Shown here: positions 1-5,031 of the stretch, one piece after another
How positions within the stretch are numbered: the first letter of the stretch is position 1
Layout: every line of letters starts with the position of its first letter
Source of the DNA: Desulfovibrionaceae bacterium
GTDB lineage: Bacteria; Desulfobacterota; Desulfovibrionia; Desulfovibrionales; Desulfovibrionaceae
Direction: 5' to 3'
Assembly: GCA_030539415.1 (NCBI GenBank)
Contig: JAUNSE010000110.1
Location: 1-6,874 of the forward strand
Length of the DNA: 6,874 nt
Made by a program: the position numbers and the translations under genes
The notes under the pieces: generated by a model
The model's input: only the letters and a program-made list of their open reading frames with translations
Told to the model about the DNA's origin: nothing
Database searches by the model: none

Positions 1-1261
1 CATACTGCGCGACAATGCCGCAGGCGTAGTAGCCGGTGGACGTGGCCTTGACGGACACCGTGCCTTCGGCGTTTGTGAAGCTGAGCGTGGCGGGTCCGCC
101 GGAAGAATAGAGAGCACGGACACTGTTGGCGCTGCTCACTTCCACGCTTGTCGTCTCTCCGGAAAAGGTGAGCAGCGTGTCATAGGTATTGCCGTAGTCG
201 CACTGCAGGTTCACGCCGAAGGCATCCCCGGCGCCGCCATCGACTGTTATTGACGCAGAGCCGGTAATGGTGGTTGTGGACTGATGCCCCATATAGGCCA
301 GAGTCCAGTCCCCCGAATCTGTTGTCCGGTTGGTCACGCTGATGACTGTCTCGTCGGCGTCGAATGTCATTGTCGTGCCATGTGAATTGTAGTTGCTCAC
401 TCCGTATGCTTCCCAGGAGGAGTCCGCATCAATGATGATCTGCGTCAGTGCCCCGCTGAAACTGATGCTGCTTGCTTCTGTTCCGGAGCTGCTGCCCCAC
501 ACGCCAGTCATGTATGTGGCGCTGCCGGTGAGCTTGACGGTCACATCGCCGTCAATGGAAATCTCGCCTCCTCCGCCTGTCTGGATGCCGCTGACATCGT
601 CCGCCGAATCTCCGTTTGCCGTGACAGATATGGTGCCGCTCAACGTGACACTGGACCCGTCTTGCGCACTGATGCCGGCGCCATAGTACGTGGTGGAAAT
701 TTCAATATCCGTTGTGCCATCAGTGAAGGAAACGTCTGAATTGCTTCCGGCCTCGACGCCATAGGCATAGTAGCCCGATGCGGATGCGTCAATGTCGCTG
801 CCCTCGGCCGTCAGAGAGCCGCCTTCCAGGTGGAGGGCGGCCGCCTGCTGCGCAAGCATGCTGTCCTCGCTCGCGGCCAGGTCAAAGACAAGGCTTCCGT
901 CGAGCGCCAGACTGCCGCCGTCAGTCACGGCCGCGCCGTAAAAGCGCTGGCCCGAAGTGGAAGATTCGCTGTTCGTAATGGTCAGCGTCGCGCCGTCCTC
1001 CGTGGACACGGCGATTTCGCCGCCCTCGGCAATGATGCCCGCCAGCCGCGAACTGCTCGATTCGGCGGCTGCATCCATGGTCACGGTCGTGTCCGCGGTG
1101 ATGGTAGCGGATTCCGTGATGCTGGATGCGGCCTGCGCAGTCCCCGTTCCGGCCAGCATGGCCGCCATGGCCAGCGTTCCGAAGACATTCAGAAGACGGC
1201 ATTTTCTCAGAACCGCTCTGTACCTGCCGAGCAGGTACCCCATTGCTCCTCTTGTCTGCAT
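1..1261 (-). CDS. Autotransporter-like surface protein, N-terminal part (runs off the left edge)
   Basis: The first 420 residues of a longer protein are visible. They begin with a long basic N-region (GRYRAVLRKCR, residues 12-22), then a hydrophobic stretch (FGTLAMAAMLAGTGTA) and a likely signal peptidase site at AQA|ASS near residue 44; extended signal peptides of this kind are common in type V autotransporters. The rest is low-complexity Ser/Thr/Gly/Ala/Asp-rich sequence with only two Cys and a loosely recurring unit of the form YYxxGIxAxxGSxVxxSG (for example YYGAGISAQDGSSVTLSG), as expected for a right-handed beta-helix passenger exported to the cell surface. No C-terminal barrel can be seen because the gene continues past position 1, so a secreted or anchored adhesin of another type is possible. 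The start is ATG at 1261, six codons before a second ATG at 1243; both have good ribosome sites. Its codons are visibly less GC-rich than those of the RTX gene, which may indicate a different history. It is the last gene of the locus, with its own AT-rich promoter region. Confidence 0.8.
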   Translation of the reverse strand, partial: MQTRGAMGYLLGRYRAVLRKCRLLNVFGTLAMAAMLAGTGTAQAASSITESATITADTTVTMDAAAESSSSRLAGIIAEGGEIAVSTEDGATLTITNSESSTSGQRFYGAAVTDGGSLALDGSLVFDLAASEDSMLAQQAAALHLEGGSLTAEGSDIDASASGYYAYGVEAGSNSDVSFTDGTTDIEISTTYYGAGISAQDGSSVTLSGTISVTANGDSADDVSGIQTGGGGEISIDGDVTVKLTGSATYMTGVWGSSSGTEASSISFSGALTQIIIDADSSWEAYGVSNYNSHGTTMTFDADETVISVTNRTTDSGDWTLAYMGHQSTTTITGSASITVDGGAGDAFGVNLQCDYGNTYDTLLTFSGETTSVEVSSANSVRALYSSGGPATLSFTNAEGTVSVKATSTGYYACGIVAQY

Positions 1262-1270
1262 TGCTCCTCC
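1241..1270 (-). promoter_or_regulatory. Duplicated ribosome binding site plus start codon
   Basis: On the minus strand the 11-mer GAGGAGCAATG occurs at 1269-1259 and again at 1251-1241. The two copies are 18 nt apart, exactly six codons, so both ATGs are in frame with the autotransporter-like gene. The upstream copy has the longer Shine-Dalgarno (GGAGGAG, 1270-1264), so I chose the ATG at 1261. The downstream ATG at 1243 would give a protein six residues shorter and is a realistic alternative. Confidence 0.6.
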
Positions 1271-1377
1271 GAAAGGTGAATGATTTCGGGCCGCGCCGCT
1301 TCACTGTTCCTTACCGCACACGCGCCCGCCCGAATGACAGCTGTCCCCGCCTGCGCCGGCTCTCCGCATGCCCTCCG

Positions 1378-1394
1378 GCCGGGATGCTCCCGGC
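1378..1394 (-). other. Small stem-loop in the leader of the autotransporter-like gene
   Basis: GCCGGG and CCCGGC form a perfect 6-bp stem with a 5-nt loop about 115 nt upstream of the start codon. A perfect 10-bp palindrome, GACAGCTGTC, lies nearby at 1336-1345. If the promoter candidate at 1443-1471 is right, both are in a 5' untranslated region of roughly 175 nt. In DNA this GC-rich a 6-bp stem can arise by chance, so any regulatory role is conjecture. Confidence 0.25.
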
Positions 1395-1440
1395 AGAAGC
1401 ACAGGATCGGCCCGGCGGGCGGATCGCTGACAGAATTGAC

Positions 1441-1680
1441 CCATACTAACGAAACACATCTTTCAAGGCAAGCAGATCTCAGTTTCTCATCAAATAATGT
1501 CTTTCTTACTGGAATTATTCAATGAGTTATCTTCTTGTTTTTGCCGTCTTGGATCATTTTCATGCACTGTTTCATGTTTTATATGGTTTTTACGTACCTG
1601 TTTCCCGAATATTTCCTGATCATTTTTTTATTATGTATTTTCAGTACGCATATTTTTCATGCTGACAGAAAGAAGCCCGC
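1441..1680 (-). promoter_or_regulatory. AT-rich promoter region upstream of the autotransporter-like gene
   Basis: This stretch is markedly AT-rich between GC-rich flanks and contains no convincing gene. Two sigma70-like candidates read toward the autotransporter-like gene: TTGCCT (1471-1466), 17 nt, TAGTAT (1448-1443); and TTGAAT (1522-1517), 17 nt, CATTAT (1499-1494). Each matches the consensus at 4 of 6 bases per box, so neither is strong. A TATAAA at 1583-1578 has no good -35 partner. The 10-mer GCTGACAGAA (plus strand) is present at 1426-1435, just past the first candidate -10, and again at 1661-1670. Confidence 0.4.
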
Positions 1681-1794
1681 GCACCCGCTCCTGTCCGGCG
1701 GATCCGTCCTGCCGCAGCCGATCCGCGCTGCCGCGCGAACTGCCGCCCCGGTTTTCCTCATCCTTTTTCCGCGTCTCCGGTCGGGACTGTCTGC

Positions 1795-1843
1795 AAAAAA
1801 AGGGCAGCGCTTCCCCCTCCGGCCGGAGGAGAAAATGCCGCCC
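1795..1843 (-). terminator. Rho-independent terminator behind zinc-ribbon gene 1
   Basis: On the minus strand GGGCGGC (1843-1837) pairs with GCTGCCC (1808-1802), including one G-U pair. Inside this outer stem is the perfect 14-bp palindrome CCTCCGGCCGGAGG (1816-1829), and the structure is followed directly by a run of seven T. This is a classic terminator layout. It lies about 390 nt behind the stop of zinc-ribbon gene 1 and before the promoter region of the autotransporter-like gene, which would keep the two transcripts apart. Confidence 0.6.
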
Positions 1844-2231
1844 TGCAGACCGGCGCCGCCGCGACAGTCCGCGCCGCCCGCCCATGCTCTGTGAAGAAAA
1901 ACGCCTTCGCCAGGACGCGCCCGGCGCCGCGGCGCGGACGGCATGTGCCAGCCGCTTCCCGCAGGCCAGCTGTCCGCCGGCCCGCTGTCCTGCTCTGCCC
2001 CGGGACTGTTCCCGGGACCGCTTCAAGTGTTCTCCGGGCCGCCCCGGACATGCCGCAGCCCTGCCCGGCTGCCAGCCGCCAGGCTGCCAGACCGGACCCG
2101 CGCCTGCCCGTCTTCTCCGGGACACGCGCGCGAGCCGTCCCTGCCGGCCTCGGCCGGACCTCCTTTCAGGGGCGCGGAGCGGTCCCGGGGCCCGGCCTGC
2201 CGGGCCCGCATGCGGCGCCGCTGCCGCCAGC
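1844..2231. other. GC-rich stretch without a supported gene; contains one strong hairpin
   Basis: Open frames exist here on both strands, but they look like the stop-poor frames of very GC-rich DNA: the translations are Arg/Pro/Ala/Gly-rich, have no recognisable motif, and run antisense to or out of frame with the neighbouring gene. The clearest structure is the perfect 9-bp inverted repeat GGGCCCGGC/GCCGGGCCC with a 2-nt centre at 2188-2207, 24 nt behind the stop of zinc-ribbon gene 1 and without a T run. I read the stretch as a long GC-rich 3' region of that transcript, ending at the terminator at 1795-1843. Confidence 0.4.
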
Positions 2232-2711
2232 CTAGTCTCCGGGCTCCTCGCCGCGGTCGCCGGCATCGTCCGCCGCGTCCCGCGCGGGCGCTTCCGGCTT
2301 CTGCAGAATGACGCCCACCACGCGGTCCCTGTCGCTGCCGTCCACCAGGACCACCACCGTCTGACCGTCGTCGTCCGGCACGGCGACCTTTTCCAGCGCG
2401 GGCATAAGCTCGCTGATGTCCACCCTGACGGCGCCGGTCCTGAGGATCGGGCCGCTGTACATCCTGTCCGGCGCGAGCGTGCTCCATCTGAAGACCGAGG
2501 CGGTGGAAATGTCGAACATCTCCGCCACCTCCTCCACCGGCACGCCCAGCTTGCGGAGAAGCACGGCCAGGAGCTTGTCGGCCACCGGCCTAACCCTGCG
2601 CTGCTCGGTGGTGAACTGATAGCCGCAGTTCTTGCACATGTGGCACTGGCGGCCGCTGCGGAGGCCGTTCTTGGTCGCATTCTGCGAGCCGCATCTGGGG
2701 CATTTGATCAT
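2232..2711 (-). CDS. Zinc-ribbon/HTH protein, IS1/IS1595 N-terminal type, copy 1 (acidic tail)
   Basis: 159 aa. Residues 4-33 form a zinc ribbon with CPRC at 4-7 and CKNCGYQF at 26-33, plus an extra Cys23, matching the N-terminal zinc-binding domain of IS1/IS1595-family transposases. Residues about 41-77 (RPVADKLLAVLL ... ISTASVFRW) look like the helix-turn-helix that follows in those families and should bind DNA. No DDE catalytic domain follows; instead there is a short module ending in VVVLVDGSDRDRVVGVILQK (119-138), shared with the two other copies. Only this copy adds a tail of about 20 residues rich in Asp, Glu and Ala. It is the most divergent copy: the VDEK of the others is VDGS here, and its Tyr/Arg-rich linker after the ribbon differs. 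I chose ATG 2711 because the paralogs start at the same position (MI.CPRC) and GGAGG lies 11 nt upstream; an in-frame ATG at 2867 would add 52 unconserved residues and lacks a ribosome site. It may be a domesticated transposase fragment acting as a transcription factor (inference). Confidence 0.85.
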   Translation of the reverse strand: MIKCPRCGSQNATKNGLRSGRQCHMCKNCGYQFTTEQRRVRPVADKLLAVLLRKLGVPVEEVAEMFDISTASVFRWSTLAPDRMYSGPILRTGAVRVDISELMPALEKVAVPDDDGQTVVVLVDGSDRDRVVGVILQKPEAPARDAADDAGDRGEEPGD

Positions 2712-2945
2712 GTGGTCTTGTTCCTCCGGTCCGTCGCGCACCCGTCGGCCCGGCGGGGAGAGGCCTGAGCTCTCCGGAGTCAGGGCCGCGTGTTTCGCGC
2801 GGCAGTCAGGGCGCATCGGGGGGTGGCCGCCGCTGGCGGCGCGCCTATTCAAGGGGTTCTGATTCATCCGGTCCCGGATCCGCCTGGGCGGTCCGGGGCC
2901 GCCTCCTTCGGGCAGAGGGAGGGGGGAGCGAACGGACAGTATTGA

Positions 2946-2976
2946 ATTGTATCGTTACCGCGGGATAACGTAATGA
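2946..2976 (-). promoter_or_regulatory. Candidate promoter/operator of zinc-ribbon gene 1
   Basis: On the minus strand a good -10, TACAAT (2951-2946, 5 of 6), is preceded only by a poor -35 (TTACGT or ATTACG, depending on spacing). The space between them is filled by the dyad CGTTA-N8-TAACG (2953-2970). A weak -35 with a dyad in the spacer suggests a promoter that depends on an activator or is blocked by a repressor. It would give a leader of about 230 nt before the ATG at 2711. Which protein binds cannot be told from the sequence. Confidence 0.35.
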
Positions 2977-3032
2977 AAATAATTGCAAAGCGCAAGAGCA
3001 ATATTCATACAGGAAAAATTCTAACTCAATTT

Positions 3033-3233
3033 CTAAAAAGAATAAACCACCTGAAATATATGTTCTGTCAGAATGCCGCATTCATGCATTAAAATCAGCA
3101 TGGCGGCAGATCTTGTTGGTGCCGTTGTGCAGTTCCATTTCATCACAGTCACTCCTCTGCAGTTCCCTGTCGGCCCTTTTATCGTTGCTGCGGTATTCAT
3201 CATTTCCTCTCGCCGGATCTGACGCACAATCAT
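3033..3233 (-). CDS. Possible small ORF, 66 aa, unknown
   Basis: I do not recognise this product, and it may not be a gene. The reading frame starts with MIVRQIRREE and ends with HIFQVVYSF; it has three Cys, no signal peptide and no clear domain. What favours it is the layout upstream: a good promoter candidate at 3259-3286 would start transcription about 20 nt before this ATG, and a purine-rich GGGAGAAGGGA directly precedes it. A downstream in-frame ATG with GAGAGGAA upstream would shorten it by about 10 residues. It lies in AT-rich DNA between zinc-ribbon genes 2 and 1, on the same strand, and could equally be a leader peptide or untranslated RNA. Confidence 0.25.
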   Translation of the reverse strand: MIVRQIRREEMMNTAATIKGPTGNCRGVTVMKWNCTTAPTRSAAMLILMHECGILTEHIFQVVYSF

Positions 3234-3258
3234 TCCCTTCTCCCTGCAGAACGATGTC

Positions 3259-3286
3259 ATTACAAAAAGAATGCAGTGTTTTTCAA
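3259..3286 (-). promoter_or_regulatory. Sigma70-like promoter candidate between zinc-ribbon genes 2 and 1
   Basis: TTGAAA (3286-3281) and TGTAAT (3264-3259) each match the consensus at 5 of 6 bases and are 16 nt apart, in an AT-rich island. It is the best promoter match I found in the window. It reads left, into the possible 66-aa ORF and on toward zinc-ribbon gene 1. Confidence 0.5.
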
Positions 3287-3394
3287 AGCGCACTCTTGTA
3301 CAGATTCACGACAATGATGTCATGATTTTCTCTTTTCCGGGCATTTCCATGCCTTCCCGGACAGGCGCCGCCGACTTGACGGCCGCGCCCCGCG

Positions 3395-3412
3395 CCGCCC
3401 GGGACCGGGCGG
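3395..3412 (-). other. Stem-loop just behind zinc-ribbon gene 2
   Basis: CCGCCCG and CGGGCGG form a perfect 7-bp stem with a 4-nt loop, 23 nt past the stop codon on the minus strand. No T run follows, so it is not a standard Rho-independent terminator. It could stabilise the 3' end of the message or cause a pause. Confidence 0.35.
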
Positions 3413-3435
3413 ACACCCCCCGGGGACTTCCCGCA

Positions 3436-3849
3436 TCACTCGCGCACGATAACGCCGACCACCCTGTTCGCGTTCTTCTCGTCCACGATGACCAGCACGC
3501 GCCTCTCGCCGTCCTCCTCGATGCCGGCGGCCTCCAGCAGGGGCGCTATCCGGCTCAGTCCCAGCACCGCGGGCATGTCCCTGCGCTGCTTCTCGTCTCC
3601 CGGGGCCCAGGTCTGCGTCTGCCATCTGGCGAGCGACGAGGTGGAGGTGCAGAACAGGCGCGCTATGGCGGACGGCGAGATGCCCATGGCGTGCACGGTG
3701 ACGGCCAGAAGCTTCTCCCAGAGCGGCCGCTCCCGGTAGGCCAGATTGGTGAACTGAAATCCGCACTCCCGGCACAGGTAGCACTGTCTGCCGGCGCGGC
3801 GTCCGTTGCGGTAAATCGCCTGCGAGCCGCATCTCGGGCACGTGATCAT
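3436..3849 (-). CDS. Zinc-ribbon/HTH protein, IS1/IS1595 N-terminal type, copy 2
   Basis: 137 aa, complete. The zinc ribbon spans residues 4-33 with CPRC at 4-7 and CRECGFQF at 26-33, again with the additional Cys23. An HTH-like segment follows (about 41-76, RPLWEKLLAVTVHAMG ... TSSLARW). A linker (QTQTWAPGDEKQRRD) leads to the shared C-terminal module: VLGLSRIAPLLEAAG, then RRVLVIVDEKNANRVVGVIVRE at the very end. There is no transposase catalytic domain and no terminal inverted repeats around the gene, so it does not look like an active insertion sequence. It is closest to copy 3: over the first 144 bases (3709-3852 against 6171-6314) I count about 117 identical positions. The start at 3849 has AGGGAGG 10 nt upstream and agrees with both paralogs. 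Its promoter is unclear; the candidate switch at 4299-4414 lies upstream on the same strand. A DNA-binding regulatory role is inferred from the domains. Confidence 0.87.
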   Translation of the reverse strand: MITCPRCGSQAIYRNGRRAGRQCYLCRECGFQFTNLAYRERPLWEKLLAVTVHAMGISPSAIARLFCTSTSSLARWQTQTWAPGDEKQRRDMPAVLGLSRIAPLLEAAGIEEDGERRVLVIVDEKNANRVVGVIVRE

Positions 3850-3981
3850 GGTTTTCCAGCCTCCCTCTTCTCCTTCGCTGCGCACCCGGCGCGCCCCGGG
3901 CGCCCGACATCGGGCCGCGGCCGAACGGCGCCCGCTCCGGACCGTCCGGATCCGGGCATTTCCTGCAGTTCCGCCGCTTTG

Positions 3982-4188
3982 TCATCTCATTTTCTTCGCC
4001 GGACGCGGCAGATGAAGAAGCCTGTTCCAAACTGCTGGCTCATTCACATGGAAATGCGTCTGTTCCGGCCTTGTGCATCCCGCTTCTCCTGCGGCCGGCC
4101 CGCGCCGGCCGATTTTCCTGGCCGGAGCAGCACCCGCGCCGGCTTTTTCGGCCCGGGCCCTGCTCCGGCCGACTGCTATGCCATACAT
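3982..4188 (-). CDS. Possible small basic ORF, 68 aa, unknown
   Basis: I do not recognise this product. The frame starts MYGIAVGRSRARAEK and ends RPAKKMR; it is strongly basic with no obvious domain. In its favour, AAGGAGG sits about 8 nt before the ATG, as good as any ribosome site in the window, and the ORF lies between the recombinase and zinc-ribbon gene 2 on the same strand. Against it, much of its 5' half is occupied by a long near-perfect hairpin (4120-4170), the composition is what GC-rich non-coding DNA gives by chance, and no promoter is evident nearby. It could be a leader peptide for zinc-ribbon gene 2. Confidence 0.2.
   Translation of the reverse strand: MYGIAVGRSRARAEKAGAGAAPARKIGRRGPAAGEAGCTRPEQTHFHVNEPAVWNRLLHLPRPAKKMR
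4093..4110. repeat. Short GC-rich stem-loop
   Basis: GGCCGGC and GCCGGCC form a perfect 7-bp stem with a 4-nt loop. On the plus strand GATTTTCC follows, a poor T run, so it is not a convincing terminator. It lies 10 nt from the larger hairpin at 4120-4170, making a cluster of secondary structure in the presumed leader of zinc-ribbon gene 2. Confidence 0.35.
4120..4170. repeat. Long near-perfect hairpin, 22-nt arms
   Basis: The outer arms GGCCGGAGCAG (4120-4130) and CTGCTCCGGCC (4160-4170) are perfectly complementary. After two mismatched positions the stem continues as CCCG-c-GCCG against CGGC-c-CGGG, closing on a 7-nt loop (4142-4148). Thus 19 of 22 positions pair. There is no T run on either side, so this is not a standard terminator. 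It lies between the recombinase and zinc-ribbon gene 2 and could act as structured RNA in that leader or as a protein-bound cruciform. Confidence 0.6.
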
Positions 4189-4298
4189 CACGCGCTCCTC
4201 CTTTCCCGCAGCCTGTTTCCTCACTTTTCCGCGGCCGGGCCGATATGAAGCAATACCGGCGCCTTGCGGACAAAGCGGGCGGGAGAGGGGAGCCGTAG

Positions 4299-4414
4299 AA
4301 GTCTACAACTGCGCCAACCCTCCCGGGGTGCAAGAAAACGTAAAAACTGCATTCTGTCAACCTTGAAACTGACGGGTAATGCGTTCAGAAAGCGTCTGGC
4401 GCAAAAGTAGACTT
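4299..4414. repeat. Inverted repeat pair bracketing a candidate invertible segment
   Basis: AAGTCTACAACTGCGCC at 4299-4315 is matched on the other strand by AAGTCTACTTTTGCGCC (plus strand 4398-4414): 14 of 17 positions agree, as 8 + 6 identical bases around 3 differing ones. They enclose 82 bp (4316-4397) of AT-richer DNA. The right copy ends 2 nt behind the stop codon of the serine recombinase. Each copy also overlaps a small dyad with a 2-bp centre: GTAGA-AG-TCTAC at 4295-4306 and AAAGT-AG-ACTTT at 4404-4415; this dyad layout resembles serine-recombinase sites. However, the dyad centres do not fall on the same base of the aligned repeats, which weakens the reading as crossover sites. Confidence 0.5.
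4332..4360 (-). promoter_or_regulatory. Partial promoter inside the candidate invertible segment
   Basis: A perfect -35 hexamer, TTGACA, lies at 4360-4355 on the minus strand and points to zinc-ribbon gene 2. The -10 at 16 to 18 nt spacing is poor (TTTTCT or TTTCTT), so this may be a weak or activator-dependent promoter, or chance. If the segment inverted, the box would point back at the 3' end of the recombinase gene and give antisense transcription. Confidence 0.25.
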
Positions 4415-4416
4415 TG

Positions 4417-5031
4417 CTAGCCATTGGAAGATGCATTGCTCTCGTGCAATCTGGTCTTCTTTCTGAACGTGGATCTGGCCATATTCGTGCGTCTTGCGGC
4501 CTCGCTCAGGGAGATTTCCCCCTGCCGCCAGCTGTGCAGCACATCGGGGAAATTGTCCGGGACGGGCCTTGGCCTCGGGCCGAAGCGCACCCCGTTGAGC
4601 TTGGCGATGGCTATGCCCTCCGCCTGGCGCCTGCGGATGTTCTCCCGCTCGTTCTGGGCCACGAAGGAGAGCACCTGGAGCACGAGGTCGGCGATGAAGG
4701 TGCCGAGCAGGTCCTTGTCCCGCCTTGTGTCCAGCAGCGGCATGTCCAGGACAAGTATGTCCACCTGCTTCTCCCTGGTCAGCACATGCCACTGCTGCTG
4801 TATCTCCTTGTAGTTGCGGCCGAGCCGGTCGATGCTGGTGACCACGAGCTGGTCTCCCGGACGCAGGCGCCTGAGCAGCGCCTGGTACTGCGGGCGCAGA
4901 AAGTCCTTGCCCGACTGCTTGTCCACGAAGATGTGGTCCTTCGGTATGGCCTTCTCCGCGAAGGCGGCGAGCTGCCGCCCCTCGTTCTGATCGATGCTGG
5001 AAACCCGTATGTATCCGAAAACGTTTTCCAT
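4417..5031 (-). CDS. Serine recombinase, resolvase/invertase family
   Basis: 204 aa, a usual length for small resolvase/invertase recombinases, which cut and rejoin DNA through a serine-phosphate intermediate and either invert or resolve a segment. The catalytic domain opens with GYIRVSSIDQN; by comparison with gamma-delta resolvase, Ser11 is the nucleophile, with Tyr7 and Arg9 beside it. DKQSGKDFLRP (37-47) and TSIDRLGRN (65-73, giving Asp68, Arg69, Arg72) are the other hallmark blocks. The long helix with VLQVLSFVAQNERENI follows (118-132), then RRRQAEGIAIAK and GVRFG, and a C-terminal HTH of about residues 163-195 (SLSEAARRTNMARSTFRKK) that reads the site. All key residues are present, so it should be active. 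The start at 5031 has AAGGA 8 nt upstream; the frame upstream of it is unconserved and GC-rich. The inverted repeats at 4299-4414 lie directly behind it and are the nearest candidate substrate. A remnant of a mobile element is the alternative, but no other mobility genes are present in the window. Confidence 0.95.
   Translation of the reverse strand: MENVFGYIRVSSIDQNEGRQLAAFAEKAIPKDHIFVDKQSGKDFLRPQYQALLRRLRPGDQLVVTSIDRLGRNYKEIQQQWHVLTREKQVDILVLDMPLLDTRRDKDLLGTFIADLVLQVLSFVAQNERENIRRRQAEGIAIAKLNGVRFGPRPRPVPDNFPDVLHSWRQGEISLSEAARRTNMARSTFRKKTRLHESNASSNG

Noticed and set aside
1631..2680. Minus-strand open frame of 349 codons
   Set aside because: It is an alternative frame of zinc-ribbon gene 1 and the GC-rich spacer behind it; the in-frame zinc ribbon belongs to the other frame.
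1659..2768. Long plus-strand open frame of 369 codons opposite zinc-ribbon gene 1
   Set aside because: It runs antisense through a well-supported gene, its translation is Arg/Pro/Ala/Gly-rich without motifs, and very GC-rich DNA produces such stop-free frames by chance.
2712..2867. Upstream in-frame start that would lengthen zinc-ribbon protein 1 by 52 residues
   Set aside because: No ribosome site at that ATG, no counterpart in the paralogs, and a strong GGAGG before the internal ATG at 2711.
2845..3081. Minus-strand ORF of 78 codons in the AT-rich spacer
   Set aside because: No ribosome site, its end falls in GC-rich DNA with a changed composition, and it crosses the promoter-like region of zinc-ribbon gene 1.
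3271..4248. Plus-strand open frame of 325 codons
   Set aside because: Antisense to zinc-ribbon gene 2, low-complexity composition and no domain; treated as a shadow.
4299..4414. The inverted repeats as a plain transcription terminator of the recombinase
   Set aside because: The arms are 82 bp apart, too far for an efficient terminator hairpin, and no T run follows the left arm on the minus strand.
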